Assembly: GCF_000381925.1 (NCBI RefSeq)
Contig: NZ_KB907310.1
Location: forward strand, 1 to 64,000
Reading direction: 5' to 3'
DNA length: 64,000 nt
Source of the DNA: Nocardia sp. BMG111209
GTDB lineage: Bacteria > Actinomycetota > Actinomycetes > Mycobacteriales > Mycobacteriaceae
Within the stretch, counting starts at the first letter, position 1. Every line of letters starts with the position of its first letter. This document shows, in pieces, positions 51,918-60,554 of this stretch. Under the pieces are notes generated by a model, which saw nothing but the letters and a program-made list of their open reading frames with translations, ran no database searches and was not told the origin of the DNA. The translations under genes were made by a program, and so were the position numbers.

Positions 51918-51995
51918 GGCGGCGAGGGTAGCCCAGATCGGTGATCTTCGCTGTCCGAGTGGCACTACTGCCGGGGATGGTCGAAGCTGGGTCGA

Positions 51996-52508
51996 GTGAC
52001 CACCGATGTGATCGCTCTCGAGGAGTTCGGCGCACTGCCCGAACCCGCGGCGATCGAACTACTGCTGAAATGTTGCTCATCTCCGGCCTGGGCCCGCGCG
52101 GTGGCCGCGCGCCGCCCCTACGCCACCGTCGAGGCGATGCTCGGCGCGGCCGATACGGCGCTGGCGCAGCTCTCCGAGAACGAGTTGGACCGCGCGCTGG
52201 CCGGACATCCGCGGATCGGCGCCCGCCCGAGCGATCCGTCCGCGCAACGGGAACAGGCGGGTATCGCCGGAACCGGCGACGATGTGCGGGCCACGCTCGC
52301 GGCCTGGAATCGGGAGTACGAGGCCACCTTCGGGCACGTGTATCTGGTCCGCGCGACCGGCCGGACGGCCAGTGAGCTGCTGGAGAACCTGTTGACTCGG
52401 TTGCGCAACGACCCGGCCACCGAACGCCGTATCGTGCGGGGGGAACTGGCCCAGATCAACCGCATCCGCTTGCGCCGGCTGTTCGGCGCGGACCCCGGGG
52501 AGTCGTGA
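51996..52508 (+). CDS. uraD: OHCU decarboxylase (urate catabolism)
   Basis: This is a 170-residue 2-oxo-4-hydroxy-4-carboxy-5-ureidoimidazoline decarboxylase, giving S-allantoin. The catalytic HPRIG (AGHPRIGARPSD) lies near residue 69, then EQAGIAGTGDD and the FGHVYLVRATGRTASELL segment (residues about 110-128). The start is GTG. It overlaps uraH by one base (TGATG). Together they finish urate oxidation to allantoin. No uricase gene is in the window. Confidence 0.9.
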   Translation: MTTDVIALEEFGALPEPAAIELLLKCCSSPAWARAVAARRPYATVEAMLGAADTALAQLSENELDRALAGHPRIGARPSDPSAQREQAGIAGTGDDVRATLAAWNREYEATFGHVYLVRATGRTASELLENLLTRLRNDPATERRIVRGELAQINRIRLRRLFGADPGES

Positions 52509-52933
52509 TGAGCACGCTGAGCACTCATGTTCTGGACGCGGTGCGGGGTGGTCCCGCGGTCGGCGTCACCGTGACGTTGTTCGGCCCGGATTCCGGTGCG
52601 CCGGGCAGTGCCCCGGCGCCGAGCGGCGCGGCACTGCTGCCCGGCGATGCGACCACGGTGTCGCCGGAGGGTTCGGCGGTGGCGCCCTCGGGCGATGTGG
52701 TGATGCTGGCCTCGGCGGTGACCGATGCCGACGGGCGCATTCCGGCGCTGGGTGGCGATCTCGCCCCCGGGCTGCACCGACTGCGCTTCGAGACCGGCGA
52801 TTGGTTTGCCGCCCAGGGCATCCCGGCCTTCTACCCCGAGGTCACCGTCGCCTTCACCATCGGCGACGAGCAGCATCACCACGTCCCGTTGTTGTTGTCG
52901 CCCTTCGCATATTCGACCTATCGCGGCAGCTGA
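52508..52933 (+). CDS. uraH: 5-hydroxyisourate hydrolase with an internal insertion
   Basis: This 141-residue transthyretin-like enzyme begins LSTHVLDAVRGGPAVGVTVTLF. It has SAVTDADGRI, then YPEVTVAFTIGDEQHHHVPLLLSPFAYSTYRGS with the C-terminal YRGS signature. Catalytic His, Arg and Ser are kept. It is about 30 residues longer than usual (about 110). The extra Pro/Ser/Gly/Ala-rich stretch (residues about 28-65) sits in the loop between the first two strands. Start ATG 52508; GTG 52505 possible. Confidence 0.88.
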   Translation: MSTLSTHVLDAVRGGPAVGVTVTLFGPDSGAPGSAPAPSGAALLPGDATTVSPEGSAVAPSGDVVMLASAVTDADGRIPALGGDLAPGLHRLRFETGDWFAAQGIPAFYPEVTVAFTIGDEQHHHVPLLLSPFAYSTYRGS

Positions 52934-52972
52934 CACCCGACCGCGGGTCCGGTCGTCGGGTCCGGGATCCGG

Positions 52973-53698
52973 TCAGCCGAAGCGCTCGATGCGCACGCGG
53001 TCGCGTGGCTGCCCGGCCGCGACGAGGAGGCGGGAGGCGTGTTCGGCGAAACCGTTGCTGCCGCAGACGTAGGCCTCCCAGCCACCCTCGGGCCGTTCGG
53101 CCAGAGCGGATGCCAGATGACCCGCGTGCAGCCGGCCCGCGGTGCGGGTGGTCACCACGGTCGTCTCCGGGCCGAATTCGCCCGCGTAGGGCAGGCTTTC
53201 CCGGGTTCGCACCGAAATGATCAGGCGCAGTGGGACTTTCGAGCCGGTCTCGCGGCGGTGCCGCAGCATCGACATCAACGGGACGACGCCGGAGCCGCCG
53301 CCGAGCAACAGGGCCGGACGGTCGCCGGGCCAGGCGAAGAAGCCGCCGAGCGGACCCTTGATCTCCACGGTGTCACCGGGTTTCGCGACGGTGTGCAGGT
53401 GGCCGGACACCTCGCCGCCGGGTACCCGGTCGACGGTGAGTTCGATGTGGCCGGTATCGCCGGGGGTGGAGGCCAGCGAATAGTGGCGCTGCGCGGTGTA
53501 GCCGTCGGCGGCGGTGAGGCGCACCATCACGTGCTGGCCGGGCAGGTGCCCGGACCAGTCCGGTACCGCGAAGCGGAAGGTGGACATCGTCGCGGTCTCG
53601 CGGCGGATGCCGGCCAGGGTGGCGGGGCGGAAGACGGCCGCCGCGCGGTTGCTGGGGACCAATCGTGGTGGGACGGCGAAGGTCTCACTCACCGGCAT
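52973..53698 (-). CDS. FAD/NAD(P)-binding ferredoxin reductase-type protein
   Basis: This is a 241-residue FNR-fold reductase. The FAD motif RHYSLAS lies near residue 71, GPLGGFFAW follows, and the NAD(P)-binding LLLGGGSGVVPLMSMLR lies near residues 130-146. CGSNGFAEHASRLL is close to the end. It lacks a ferredoxin domain. Its start overlaps the end of the molybdopterin oxidoreductase gene by 14 bases, so the pair probably forms one electron-transfer system. Confidence 0.88.
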   Translation of the reverse strand: MPVSETFAVPPRLVPSNRAAAVFRPATLAGIRRETATMSTFRFAVPDWSGHLPGQHVMVRLTAADGYTAQRHYSLASTPGDTGHIELTVDRVPGGEVSGHLHTVAKPGDTVEIKGPLGGFFAWPGDRPALLLGGGSGVVPLMSMLRHRRETGSKVPLRLIISVRTRESLPYAGEFGPETTVVTTRTAGRLHAGHLASALAERPEGGWEAYVCGSNGFAEHASRLLVAAGQPRDRVRIERFG

Positions 53699-54317
53699 AG
53701 CGTTCCTCGTGCCACGGATCGCCCTCGTTGTGATAGCCGTTATGCTCCCAGAATCCGGGCTCGTCGTGATCGAGCAGCCGCAGGCCGGTGATCCACTTGG
53801 CGCTCTTCCAGAAGTAACGGCCGGGTACGAGCAGTCGCGCCGGGCCGCCGTGCTCGGGTGTCAGCGGGAGTCCGTCCGCCTCCCAGGCGATCCAGGCCCG
53901 GCCGGAACGTAGTTCCGCCAGCGGGAGATTGGTGGTGTAGCCGGTGTGGGAACGGGCCAGTACGTGTGTGGCTTCGGGCAAAGGGCTTGCGGTGGTGAGG
54001 AATTCGTCGAGGTCGACGCCCGCGAACCAGGTGCCGAATCGGGACCAGCCGGTGACGCAATGGATATCGCCGCGGTACTCCGAGCGGGGCAGGGCGTGCG
54101 CCTCGTCCCAGGTCCAGGTACGTGGGGTGGTGACCAGGCCGTCGATGCGGAGGGTCCAGTCGGTGGCGGTCAGTTCCGGCGTCACCTCCGCCGACAGCAC
54201 CGGCCACGCCTGCCCGGCGTCGTACTGCCCGGGCGGCAGTCGCGGGTCGCGGTCGGCGCCGCGGCTGCGGAACCCTCGGGTGACGATCACGGCGAGCCAG
54301 CCTACACGTCGGATCAT
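53685..54317 (-). CDS. Sulfite-oxidase-like molybdopterin oxidoreductase
   Basis: About 210 residues. RLPPGQYDAGQAWPVLSAEVTPEL lies near residue 28, followed by the Mo-binding Cys in YRGDIHCVTGWSRFGTWFAGVDLDEFL near residue 96. GPARLLVPGRYFWKSAKWITGLRLLDHDEPGFWE lies near the end. This is the small cytosolic relative of sulfite oxidase/MsrP, without dimerisation domain or Tat signal. It is partnered with the FNR protein. Substrate unknown. ATG 54317 is chosen; a GTG near 54290 is possible. Confidence 0.86.
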   Translation of the reverse strand: MIRRVGWLAVIVTRGFRSRGADRDPRLPPGQYDAGQAWPVLSAEVTPELTATDWTLRIDGLVTTPRTWTWDEAHALPRSEYRGDIHCVTGWSRFGTWFAGVDLDEFLTTASPLPEATHVLARSHTGYTTNLPLAELRSGRAWIAWEADGLPLTPEHGGPARLLVPGRYFWKSAKWITGLRLLDHDEPGFWEHNGYHNEGDPWHEERYAGE

Positions 54318-54558
54318 CCCATATCTTGGGACGTACGGCCGATAACTTTGACGTCCGTCCAGTTGGACAGGCAAGATCACAATTATGTCTGCGCTTTTGT
54401 TGACGCGCCGGCTGTACGTGGATTTGCTGCGGACGACCACGGCCAGCTGTCGCCGGCCCTGATCGACCTCGCGAACCCCCTCCCGCGGCGGCCTCTCGTC
54501 CGTCCCGGCCCTGCGGTCCCGTCGTACCGCAGATTCCTCTCTCTGCTGGAGCCCCACC
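54318..54558. other. Promoter region of the methylthioribose locus
   Basis: 241 bases without a gene. It contains the inverted repeat GTCCA-GT-TGGAC (54357-54368), a possible operator. No SAM riboswitch or GlnR pattern was recognised. Confidence 0.5.
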
Positions 54559-55650
54559 ATGCCCCGTTTCACCGCGGTCGCCGCCGCCACCGTGCTGTCC
54601 TGCGCCCTGCTGGCCACCGGCTGTTCGCAGAGCGACAACGCCACCGGTAACTCCGGGAGTGCCACCCCCTCCGTCGGTCAGGCGACCGGGCCGAGGCCGG
54701 CCCCGTTCGACAAGGGCGCGGTGAAGGTCGCGCTGGTCCGCCAGAGCGGGGCCGGCGACTACTTCGAGCAGTGGGGTAACGGCGCGAAGGCGCAGGCCAA
54801 GGCCCTCGGCATCGACCTGGCGGTCTACGACGCGCAGTCCGACAACGCCAAGCAGGCCACCGACTTCTCGCAGGCCGTCAACTCCGGGGCGAGCGCGATC
54901 ATCGTCGACCACGGCTTCCCGGCCACCATCGAGCCGCTGATCGATCAGGCCGTGGCCAAGGGCATCACGGTGGTGAGTTACGACGTCGACACCACCAACC
55001 CGAAGGTGATCACCACCCGGCAGAGCGACGCGGATATCGCGAAGGCCGCGCTGAGCGCGCTGGAGTCCGCGGTCGGGAAGAACGCGCCGATCGGCTACGT
55101 GAATGTGGCCGGATTCGCGCCGCTGGACCGCCGCGACACCGTCTGGCAGCAGACCAAGGGCGGCGAGGGCTGGACCGAGGCGTTCAAGGTCGGCAAGGTG
55201 ACCGATTCCACCGCCACCGACAACGTGCCGCTGGTCAACGCCGCGCTCACCCAGCATCCCGAGGTGAAGGGCATCTTCGCCCCCTACGACGAGCTGGCCA
55301 AGGGTGCGACGCTGGCCGTCCAGAACAAGCATGTGGAGAGTTCGGTGAAGGTGGTCGGCGCTGACGTGTCCAACGCCGACATCCAGATCATCACCGCCGA
55401 CAACAGCCCGTGGGTCGCGACCGCCGGCACCGACCCGTCCGCGGTCGGCGCGGCCGTGGTGCGGACCGCCGCACTGCAACTGGCGGGGCAGCTGAACAAG
55501 CCGACCGTCGAATTCCCCGCGGTGGCGATCACCCGGGAACTGTTGGTGTCCGAGAAGATCGCGAACATGGACCAGCTGCGCAAGGCGCTGCCGGAGCTCA
55601 ACCTGGCCCAGGTGAGCGCGGCGAACTGGATCCCGGTCGTCTCCTACTGA
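54559..55650 (+). CDS. Sugar (ribose-type) ABC transporter binding lipoprotein
   Basis: This 363-residue RbsB-type protein has a signal with lipobox LATGC (Cys22), then VKVALVRQSGAGDYFEQWGNGAKAQAKALGIDLAVYDAQSDNAKQ. ASAIIVDHGFPATIEPLIDQAVAKGITVVSYDVD lies near residues 112-145. Length is slightly above RbsB. It forms an importer with the next two genes. The methylthioribose kinase behind it suggests methylthioribose or a related 5-thio-pentose as ligand. Confidence 0.88.
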   Translation: MPRFTAVAAATVLSCALLATGCSQSDNATGNSGSATPSVGQATGPRPAPFDKGAVKVALVRQSGAGDYFEQWGNGAKAQAKALGIDLAVYDAQSDNAKQATDFSQAVNSGASAIIVDHGFPATIEPLIDQAVAKGITVVSYDVDTTNPKVITTRQSDADIAKAALSALESAVGKNAPIGYVNVAGFAPLDRRDTVWQQTKGGEGWTEAFKVGKVTDSTATDNVPLVNAALTQHPEVKGIFAPYDELAKGATLAVQNKHVESSVKVVGADVSNADIQIITADNSPWVATAGTDPSAVGAAVVRTAALQLAGQLNKPTVEFPAVAITRELLVSEKIANMDQLRKALPELNLAQVSAANWIPVVSY

Positions 55651-55663
55651 TGCGCGGGCTCCG

Positions 55664-57496
55664 ATGACCGGCACCGACCGGCCCGCCGTCGCGCTGCGCG
55701 GCGTGGGCATGGCCTTCGGCGGGAAGGCGGTGCTGGCGGACGTGTCCCTGGACGTGGCCGGCGGCGCCGTGACCGCGCTGCTCGGCGCCAACGGCGCCGG
55801 GAAATCCACCCTGATCAAGGTGCTGTCCGGGGTGTATCCGGAACACACCGGGCAGGTGGCGATCGACGGCGCGCCGGTCGAACTGCGCAGTCCCGCGGCG
55901 GCCCGGAAGCTGGGTGTGCAGACCGTGCACCAGCACATCGCCGACGGTGTGGTGCCCGGCCTGTCGGTCGCCGAGAACCTGGTGTTCGAGCAGATCGCCG
56001 CCGGACGCGGCAACCCCTGGCTGGACACCCGCCGTGTGCTGCGCCGCGCCCGTGCGATCTCGGCCGTCCTCGATCTGGGCTGGGACGAGCGCACACTGCG
56101 CCGCGACGTCGCCGAGCTCGGCATCTCCGACCAGCAATTGCTGCTGCTGGCCCGCGCGTTGTCGACCCGGCCCCGGCTGCTGATCCTGGACGAGCCCACG
56201 GCCGCGTTGTCGGCGGCCGAGGCGCGGCGACTGTTCGCGATCGTCGACCGGATGCGCGCCGAAGGCATTGCGGTGCTGTATGTTTCGCACCGGCTCGGTG
56301 AACTCGACGCACTGGCCGACCGGCTGGTGGTGCTGCGCGACGGCCGTCTGGTCGCCGAGCAGCCCCGGCCGTTCGACTGGGACAGCGCACTGCGCGCGAT
56401 GCTGGCGACTCGCGCGGTCGATCCGGAACACGGGGGCGAGTCGGCGGCCGCGAATTCGGCCGGAGCACCTGCGGTGGCGGCGGCCGGGTCGGCCGACTCT
56501 CGCGCGGAGTCGGCCTCGGCGCGGACCGCTGCGACCAGGTCCGCGGGTCGGGCGCGAACCGCTGCGGATGCTGCGAAAGAGGCTGCGGGACAGTCGGATT
56601 CGGGGCAGTCGGCTGCCGCGTCGACCGCCGGTGCCGGATCCGCGGATCGGCAGGATTCGGCGCGAGTATACGCGGAGCCGACCGCGGCGGAGACGGAAGC
56701 CGAAGCCGCACAGGTGGTTTCGCGGCTCGCCGAGGTGGTGCGGCCGGAATCGGCGGGGCCGGGTGGCGGGCCGGTGGTGGTGTCGTTGCGTGGGGTGCCG
56801 TTGTTGCCGGGGCGAGCACCACAGGATCTCGACCTTCGCGGGGGCGAGGTGACCGGTGTCGTCGGGTTGCTGGGGGCGGGGAAAACCGAGTTGGCGCGCG
56901 GGCTGTTCGGGGCGGACCCGTTCGGTGCGGGGACGCTGGAGTTGGCCGGAAAGCGTTATCGGCCAAGGCATCCCGCCGACGCCATCGCGCGTGGTGTCCA
57001 TCTGGTGCCGGAGGATCGGCATGTCGATGCGCTGATCCCGGATTGGTCGATCGCGGAGAATCTTTCGCTGCCGTTCCTGCGGGCGTTGTCCGATGTGTTC
57101 GGGCTGATCCGGCGGGGACGGGAGCGGGAGCTCGGCAGCCGGACCATCGCGCGGCTCGGCATCGTGGCGCCTGGGGAGGCGAGTCTCATCGAGGAGTTGT
57201 CCGGGGGTAATCAGCAGAAGGTGGTGGTCGGCCGCTGGCTGGCGCATCCGCCGCGGGTGCTGATCCTGGACGAACCGTTCCGCGGGGTCGACATCGGCGC
57301 GCGGCGCGACATCGGACGGCAGGCCCGGCAATTGGCCGCCGGCGGTGCGGCGGTGCTGTTGCTGTCCGCCGATGTGGACGAGGTGCTGGAGGTGGCCGAT
57401 CGGGTGATCGTGCTGGCCGACGGCGAGATCCGTTCCGACGGTTACGACATCGCCGGCGAACAGGTGATCGCCGCACTCGCGGGGTCCGCCGTGTGA
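55664..57496 (+). CDS. Sugar ABC transporter ATPase, two ABC domains (RbsA type) with long linker
   Basis: This is a 610-residue fused ATPase. Domain 1 has Walker A LLGANGAGKSTLIK near residue 39 and Walker B LLILDEPTAALS near 170. Domain 2 has a degenerate GLLGAGKTELARGLFG Walker A near residue 405 and SGGNQQKVVVGRWLAH with LDEPFRGVDIGAR near 515-550. RbsA proteins are about 500 residues; the excess is an Ala/Ser/Arg/Glu-rich linker at about residues 255-345. The degenerate second site is normal for the family. Confidence 0.88.
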   Translation: MTGTDRPAVALRGVGMAFGGKAVLADVSLDVAGGAVTALLGANGAGKSTLIKVLSGVYPEHTGQVAIDGAPVELRSPAAARKLGVQTVHQHIADGVVPGLSVAENLVFEQIAAGRGNPWLDTRRVLRRARAISAVLDLGWDERTLRRDVAELGISDQQLLLLARALSTRPRLLILDEPTAALSAAEARRLFAIVDRMRAEGIAVLYVSHRLGELDALADRLVVLRDGRLVAEQPRPFDWDSALRAMLATRAVDPEHGGESAAANSAGAPAVAAAGSADSRAESASARTAATRSAGRARTAADAAKEAAGQSDSGQSAAASTAGAGSADRQDSARVYAEPTAAETEAEAAQVVSRLAEVVRPESAGPGGGPVVVSLRGVPLLPGRAPQDLDLRGGEVTGVVGLLGAGKTELARGLFGADPFGAGTLELAGKRYRPRHPADAIARGVHLVPEDRHVDALIPDWSIAENLSLPFLRALSDVFGLIRRGRERELGSRTIARLGIVAPGEASLIEELSGGNQQKVVVGRWLAHPPRVLILDEPFRGVDIGARRDIGRQARQLAAGGAAVLLLSADVDEVLEVADRVIVLADGEIRSDGYDIAGEQVIAALAGSAV

Positions 57497-57560
57497 GTGA
57501 GACATGCTGCCGCGCAGCCGAATCCGTGCCACCATCCGCCATCCACCCGAAAGTTCCGCG

Positions 57561-58592
57561 ATGACCGCCACCGAACTCCCCGTACCCGCCACCACCGCCG
57601 CGCCGGCGCCGGGACGGATGCGCGACCTGGTGATCAAGTACGGCTTCATCGTGGTGACGCTGGCGCTGTTCGCCTATTTCAGCGCCAGCGAACCGGCCTT
57701 CCGGAATTCGGCGACACTGCTGGACATCCTGCGCTACGTCTCGGTCGCCGCGCTGCTCGGACTCGGCGTGACCGTGACGCTGGCCGTGGGCGGTATGGAC
57801 ATGTCGGTCGGCGCGGTCGCCGGGCTCGCGGTCTCGGTCGCGGCGAAGATGATGGTGGTCTACAACCAGGTCGGCGCGATCGCGATTCTGGTCGTGCTGG
57901 CCGCGGGTGCGCTTGCCGGACTGGGCAATGCGCTGCTGATCGTGGCGCTGAAGGTGCCGGACATGCTGGCCACGCTCGGCACCATGTTCGTCATCCAGGG
58001 CCTGAAACTCATTGTGGTGGACGGGCAGTCGATCTCGCCGGGCATGACGCTGCCCGGCGGCCGCACCGCGCCGGGTCGGTTCACCGCCGGCTTCCTGAAG
58101 ATCGATCGGGGCAGCGTCGCCGGAATTCCGGTGTCGGTGCTGATCTTCCTGGTGCTGACCGTCGCGGCCTGGGTGTTCCTGGCCCGGACGCGATGGGGGC
58201 GGGTGCTGTACGCGATCGGCGCGAATCCGAAGGCGGCGCGGCTGGCCGGAATTCGGGTCGGCCTGTATCGGTCGCTGGCGTATGTGCTGTCCGGGGTGCT
58301 GGCCTCGATCGGCGGGCTGATCCTGGCCGCCCGGATCGGGCAGGGTGACGTGTCCGCCGGTACCTCACAGCTGCTGGAGGCGGTGGCGGTCGCGCTGGTC
58401 GGCACCTCGGTGCTCGGTCGCGGCAAGCCGAACGCGTGGGGTACGGCGCTCGGCGCGGTGCTGATCGGCATCATCTCCTCGGGGCTCACCATCGCCGGAT
58501 TGCCCTACTACACCCAGGATGTCGTCGAGGGCGCGGTGCTGATCATCGCGCTGGTGTTCAGTTTCACCCTGTCGCGAGGAAGACGCTCATGA
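57561..58592 (+). CDS. Sugar ABC transporter permease (RbsC type)
   Basis: This 343-residue permease has eight to ten membrane segments. GLGVTVTLAVGGMDMSVGAVAGLAVSV (residues about 76-103) is the family hallmark, and NPKAARLAGIRVGLYR near residue 225 is the ATPase-coupling loop. ATG 57561 is chosen over 57504. It is followed by a 4-base overlap with mtnK. Confidence 0.9.
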   Translation: MTATELPVPATTAAPAPGRMRDLVIKYGFIVVTLALFAYFSASEPAFRNSATLLDILRYVSVAALLGLGVTVTLAVGGMDMSVGAVAGLAVSVAAKMMVVYNQVGAIAILVVLAAGALAGLGNALLIVALKVPDMLATLGTMFVIQGLKLIVVDGQSISPGMTLPGGRTAPGRFTAGFLKIDRGSVAGIPVSVLIFLVLTVAAWVFLARTRWGRVLYAIGANPKAARLAGIRVGLYRSLAYVLSGVLASIGGLILAARIGQGDVSAGTSQLLEAVAVALVGTSVLGRGKPNAWGTALGAVLIGIISSGLTIAGLPYYTQDVVEGAVLIIALVFSFTLSRGRRS

Positions 58593-59776
58593 GCCACCGC
58601 ATTCTCGAAACCGCCGACATCCCCGGCTATCTGCGGGAGCGCGGACACTGGGACGGATCCGGCGCGGTCGCGGTGCACGAGGTGTCCGACGGCAATCTGA
58701 ATCGGGTGTTCATCGCCACCGGCGCCGGTTGGAGTCTCGCGGTGAAACAGGCGCTGCCCTGGGTGCGGGTGGCCGGACCCTCGTGGCCGTTGAGCCCGGC
58801 GCGCGCCGACGCCGAGGCGCGCGCCTACCGCGCGGTGGCGGCGGTGGCGCCGGAGACGATCCCGGTGGTCCACGGCTACGATCCCGGCGACTACGTCCTG
58901 GTCATGGAGGACATGTCGGATCTGCGGGTGCTGCGTACCGTGCTCAACGCGGGCGGCGGCTACGGCGGCGCGTCCGATGCGATCGGCCTGTTCGTGGCCC
59001 GATTGTCCTTCGCCACCAGCGATTTCGGCATGTCGTCGGCGGAACGCAAAGCGCTGCTGGCGGAATCGGTGAATCCCGAACTCTGCAAGATCACCGAGGA
59101 TGTGGTGCTGTCCGAGCCCTATCTCGAGCACGAGCACAACCATCGGCATCCCGACCTCGCCGATCTGGCCGCGGCCTACCGCGCCGATCCGGCGCTGCGC
59201 ACCGAGATCGCCGACCTGCGTCACCTGTTCATGTCCGGTGCGCAGGCGCTGCTGCACGGCGATCTGCACACCGGCAGCATCATGGTCGGCAGCCGGGCCG
59301 GTGCGGAGGTGGTCCGGGTGTTCGATCCGGAGTTCTCCTACGTCGGCCCGATCGGCTTCGATCTCGGGTTGTACTGGGGAAATCTGGTGGCGGCGGAATT
59401 CCGTGCCCGGTACCTCGGCGCCGTCGGCGACCATGCCGGGCAGTTGGCCCGCAGCTGGGACGCCTTCGAGACGGAGTTCCGCCGGCTGTGGCCGCAGCGC
59501 GCCGACACCTTCTTCGACGACGCCTACCTGGACCGGTTCCTGCGCCGGGTGTGGGCCGATTCGCTCGGGTTCGCCGGTGCGGAACTGATCCGCCGCATCA
59601 TCGGTTACGCCCATCTCACCGACCTGGACACCCTGCCCGACGCGACCGCCGCACGGCACGCGCTGCTGGTCGGCCGGGAATTGGTCCTGCGCCGTACCGA
59701 ACTCGGCACCCCGGCCGAGGTGCGGATCGTGCTCGACGACCTGGCCCCGAGCGTCATCGCCGCGACCCGGCCGTAA
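58589..59776 (+). CDS. mtnK: S-methyl-5-thioribose kinase
   Basis: This 395-residue APH-fold kinase phosphorylates 5-methylthioribose at O1 in methionine salvage. The nucleotide site is EVSDGNLNRVFIA near residue 33. The catalytic LLHGDLHTGSIMVG near residue 222 and FDPEFSYVGPIGFDLGLYWGN near residue 247 are MtnK signatures. VGPSWPLSPARADAEARAY-like sequence near residue 65 fits too. Length equals known MtnK (about 395-400). It overlaps the permease gene by 4 bases; mtnA is not adjacent. Confidence 0.92.
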   Translation: MSHRILETADIPGYLRERGHWDGSGAVAVHEVSDGNLNRVFIATGAGWSLAVKQALPWVRVAGPSWPLSPARADAEARAYRAVAAVAPETIPVVHGYDPGDYVLVMEDMSDLRVLRTVLNAGGGYGGASDAIGLFVARLSFATSDFGMSSAERKALLAESVNPELCKITEDVVLSEPYLEHEHNHRHPDLADLAAAYRADPALRTEIADLRHLFMSGAQALLHGDLHTGSIMVGSRAGAEVVRVFDPEFSYVGPIGFDLGLYWGNLVAAEFRARYLGAVGDHAGQLARSWDAFETEFRRLWPQRADTFFDDAYLDRFLRRVWADSLGFAGAELIRRIIGYAHLTDLDTLPDATAARHALLVGRELVLRRTELGTPAEVRIVLDDLAPSVIAATRP

Positions 59777-59834
59777 CGATGTTCCGCTGGTCGTCGGCCC
59801 GGATTCCACTGCGGTTTCACGACTTCCGGTGATT

Positions 59835-60311
59835 TCAGAGCAGGGCCAGGGCGGCGAGGAGACCGGCCAGGGCGATGGCTTGCAGGCCGACCCGGAAACC
59901 GAGGATGCTGTCCCACTTGTCCTGCAGGGCACGGGCATTCGCGGGAATGACGCCGGTGCGCGCCGCCTCCTTCTGGACGGTGTTGACCGGCTTGGCCACG
60001 CGAGCGTAGAACGCCAGCCAGGACAGCAGCGCGACGAGCGCGATACCGGCGCCGATCGCCGCACCGGTGTGCCCGGCGGCGATCGCCAGTACGAGGGTGA
60101 CCGCGGTGCCGACGACGCCGCCGATACCGAACGGTGGCATCCGGCGGTCGCCGTAGTAGTGGCCCCAACCGGCCACCCGGGTCAGGGTGGCATCGTCGAG
60201 TTTCCGGTACGACGAGCGCATGATCAGCGCCGCGCAGGCATCGGTGCCGTAGATGACGGCATTCGCGAGGACGGCGACGGAAGCGGCGATCTGGCCGAGG
60301 GTGGTGAGCAT
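59835..60311 (-). CDS. DUF1772-like integral membrane protein
   Basis: This 158-residue protein has four probable membrane segments: residues about 5-30, 60-85, 85-106 and 138-158. Its loop WGHYYGDRRMPPFG is the kind of conserved segment seen in DUF1772/anthrone-oxygenase-like proteins. An ACAALIMRSSYRKLD stretch follows the first segment. Expression is probably controlled by the two CTAGC palindromes upstream. Substrate unknown. Confidence 0.65.
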   Translation of the reverse strand: MLTTLGQIAASVAVLANAVIYGTDACAALIMRSSYRKLDDATLTRVAGWGHYYGDRRMPPFGIGGVVGTAVTLVLAIAAGHTGAAIGAGIALVALLSWLAFYARVAKPVNTVQKEAARTGVIPANARALQDKWDSILGFRVGLQAIALAGLLAALALL

Positions 60312-60337
60312 GTGCGTCTCCCTTTATGCTCGTATAT

Positions 60338-60400
60338 CTAGCAGCGCTAGTTGATATAGCGACTGTAGGCCAGGATCGTCGCGATGTCTAGCGCTGCTAG
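60338..60400. promoter_or_regulatory. Pair of CTAGC-N3-GCTAG operators
   Basis: CTAGCAGCGCTAG (60338-60350) and its exact reverse complement CTAGCGCTGCTAG (60388-60400), 50 bp apart, upstream of the DUF1772-like gene. The form is typical of TetR-family operators. No TetR gene is adjacent. Confidence 0.7.
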
Positions 60401-60494
60401 CTTTTCGCGCCGGGCAGGTAACGCCGACGCAACGTGCCGGGGTGTTCCGCAACCTCGGCGCAACTAACGCCTTCTAAGGTGGGAATCGGTACCG

Positions 60495-60511
60495 GGCCGG
60501 TCGAACCGGCC
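60495..60511. promoter_or_regulatory. GGCCGGT-CGA-ACCGGCC palindrome
   Basis: A perfect 7-base inverted repeat 44 bases before the FAD-subunit start. Possible operator of the hydroxylase operon. Confidence 0.45.
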
Positions 60512-60554
60512 GATGGCCGAATCGGTCGTGGTTGCGGCGGAAGCGGGTGGTCAC

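Noticed and set aside
54318..54558. SAM-type riboswitch before the methylthioribose operon
   Set aside because: Looked for because of the methionine-salvage link; no conserved SAM riboswitch cores could be matched by eye.
53740..56268. 842-codon minus-strand frame across the SBP and ATPase genes
   Set aside because: It is antisense to clear transporter genes, and its left end runs out of frame over the molybdopterin oxidoreductase.
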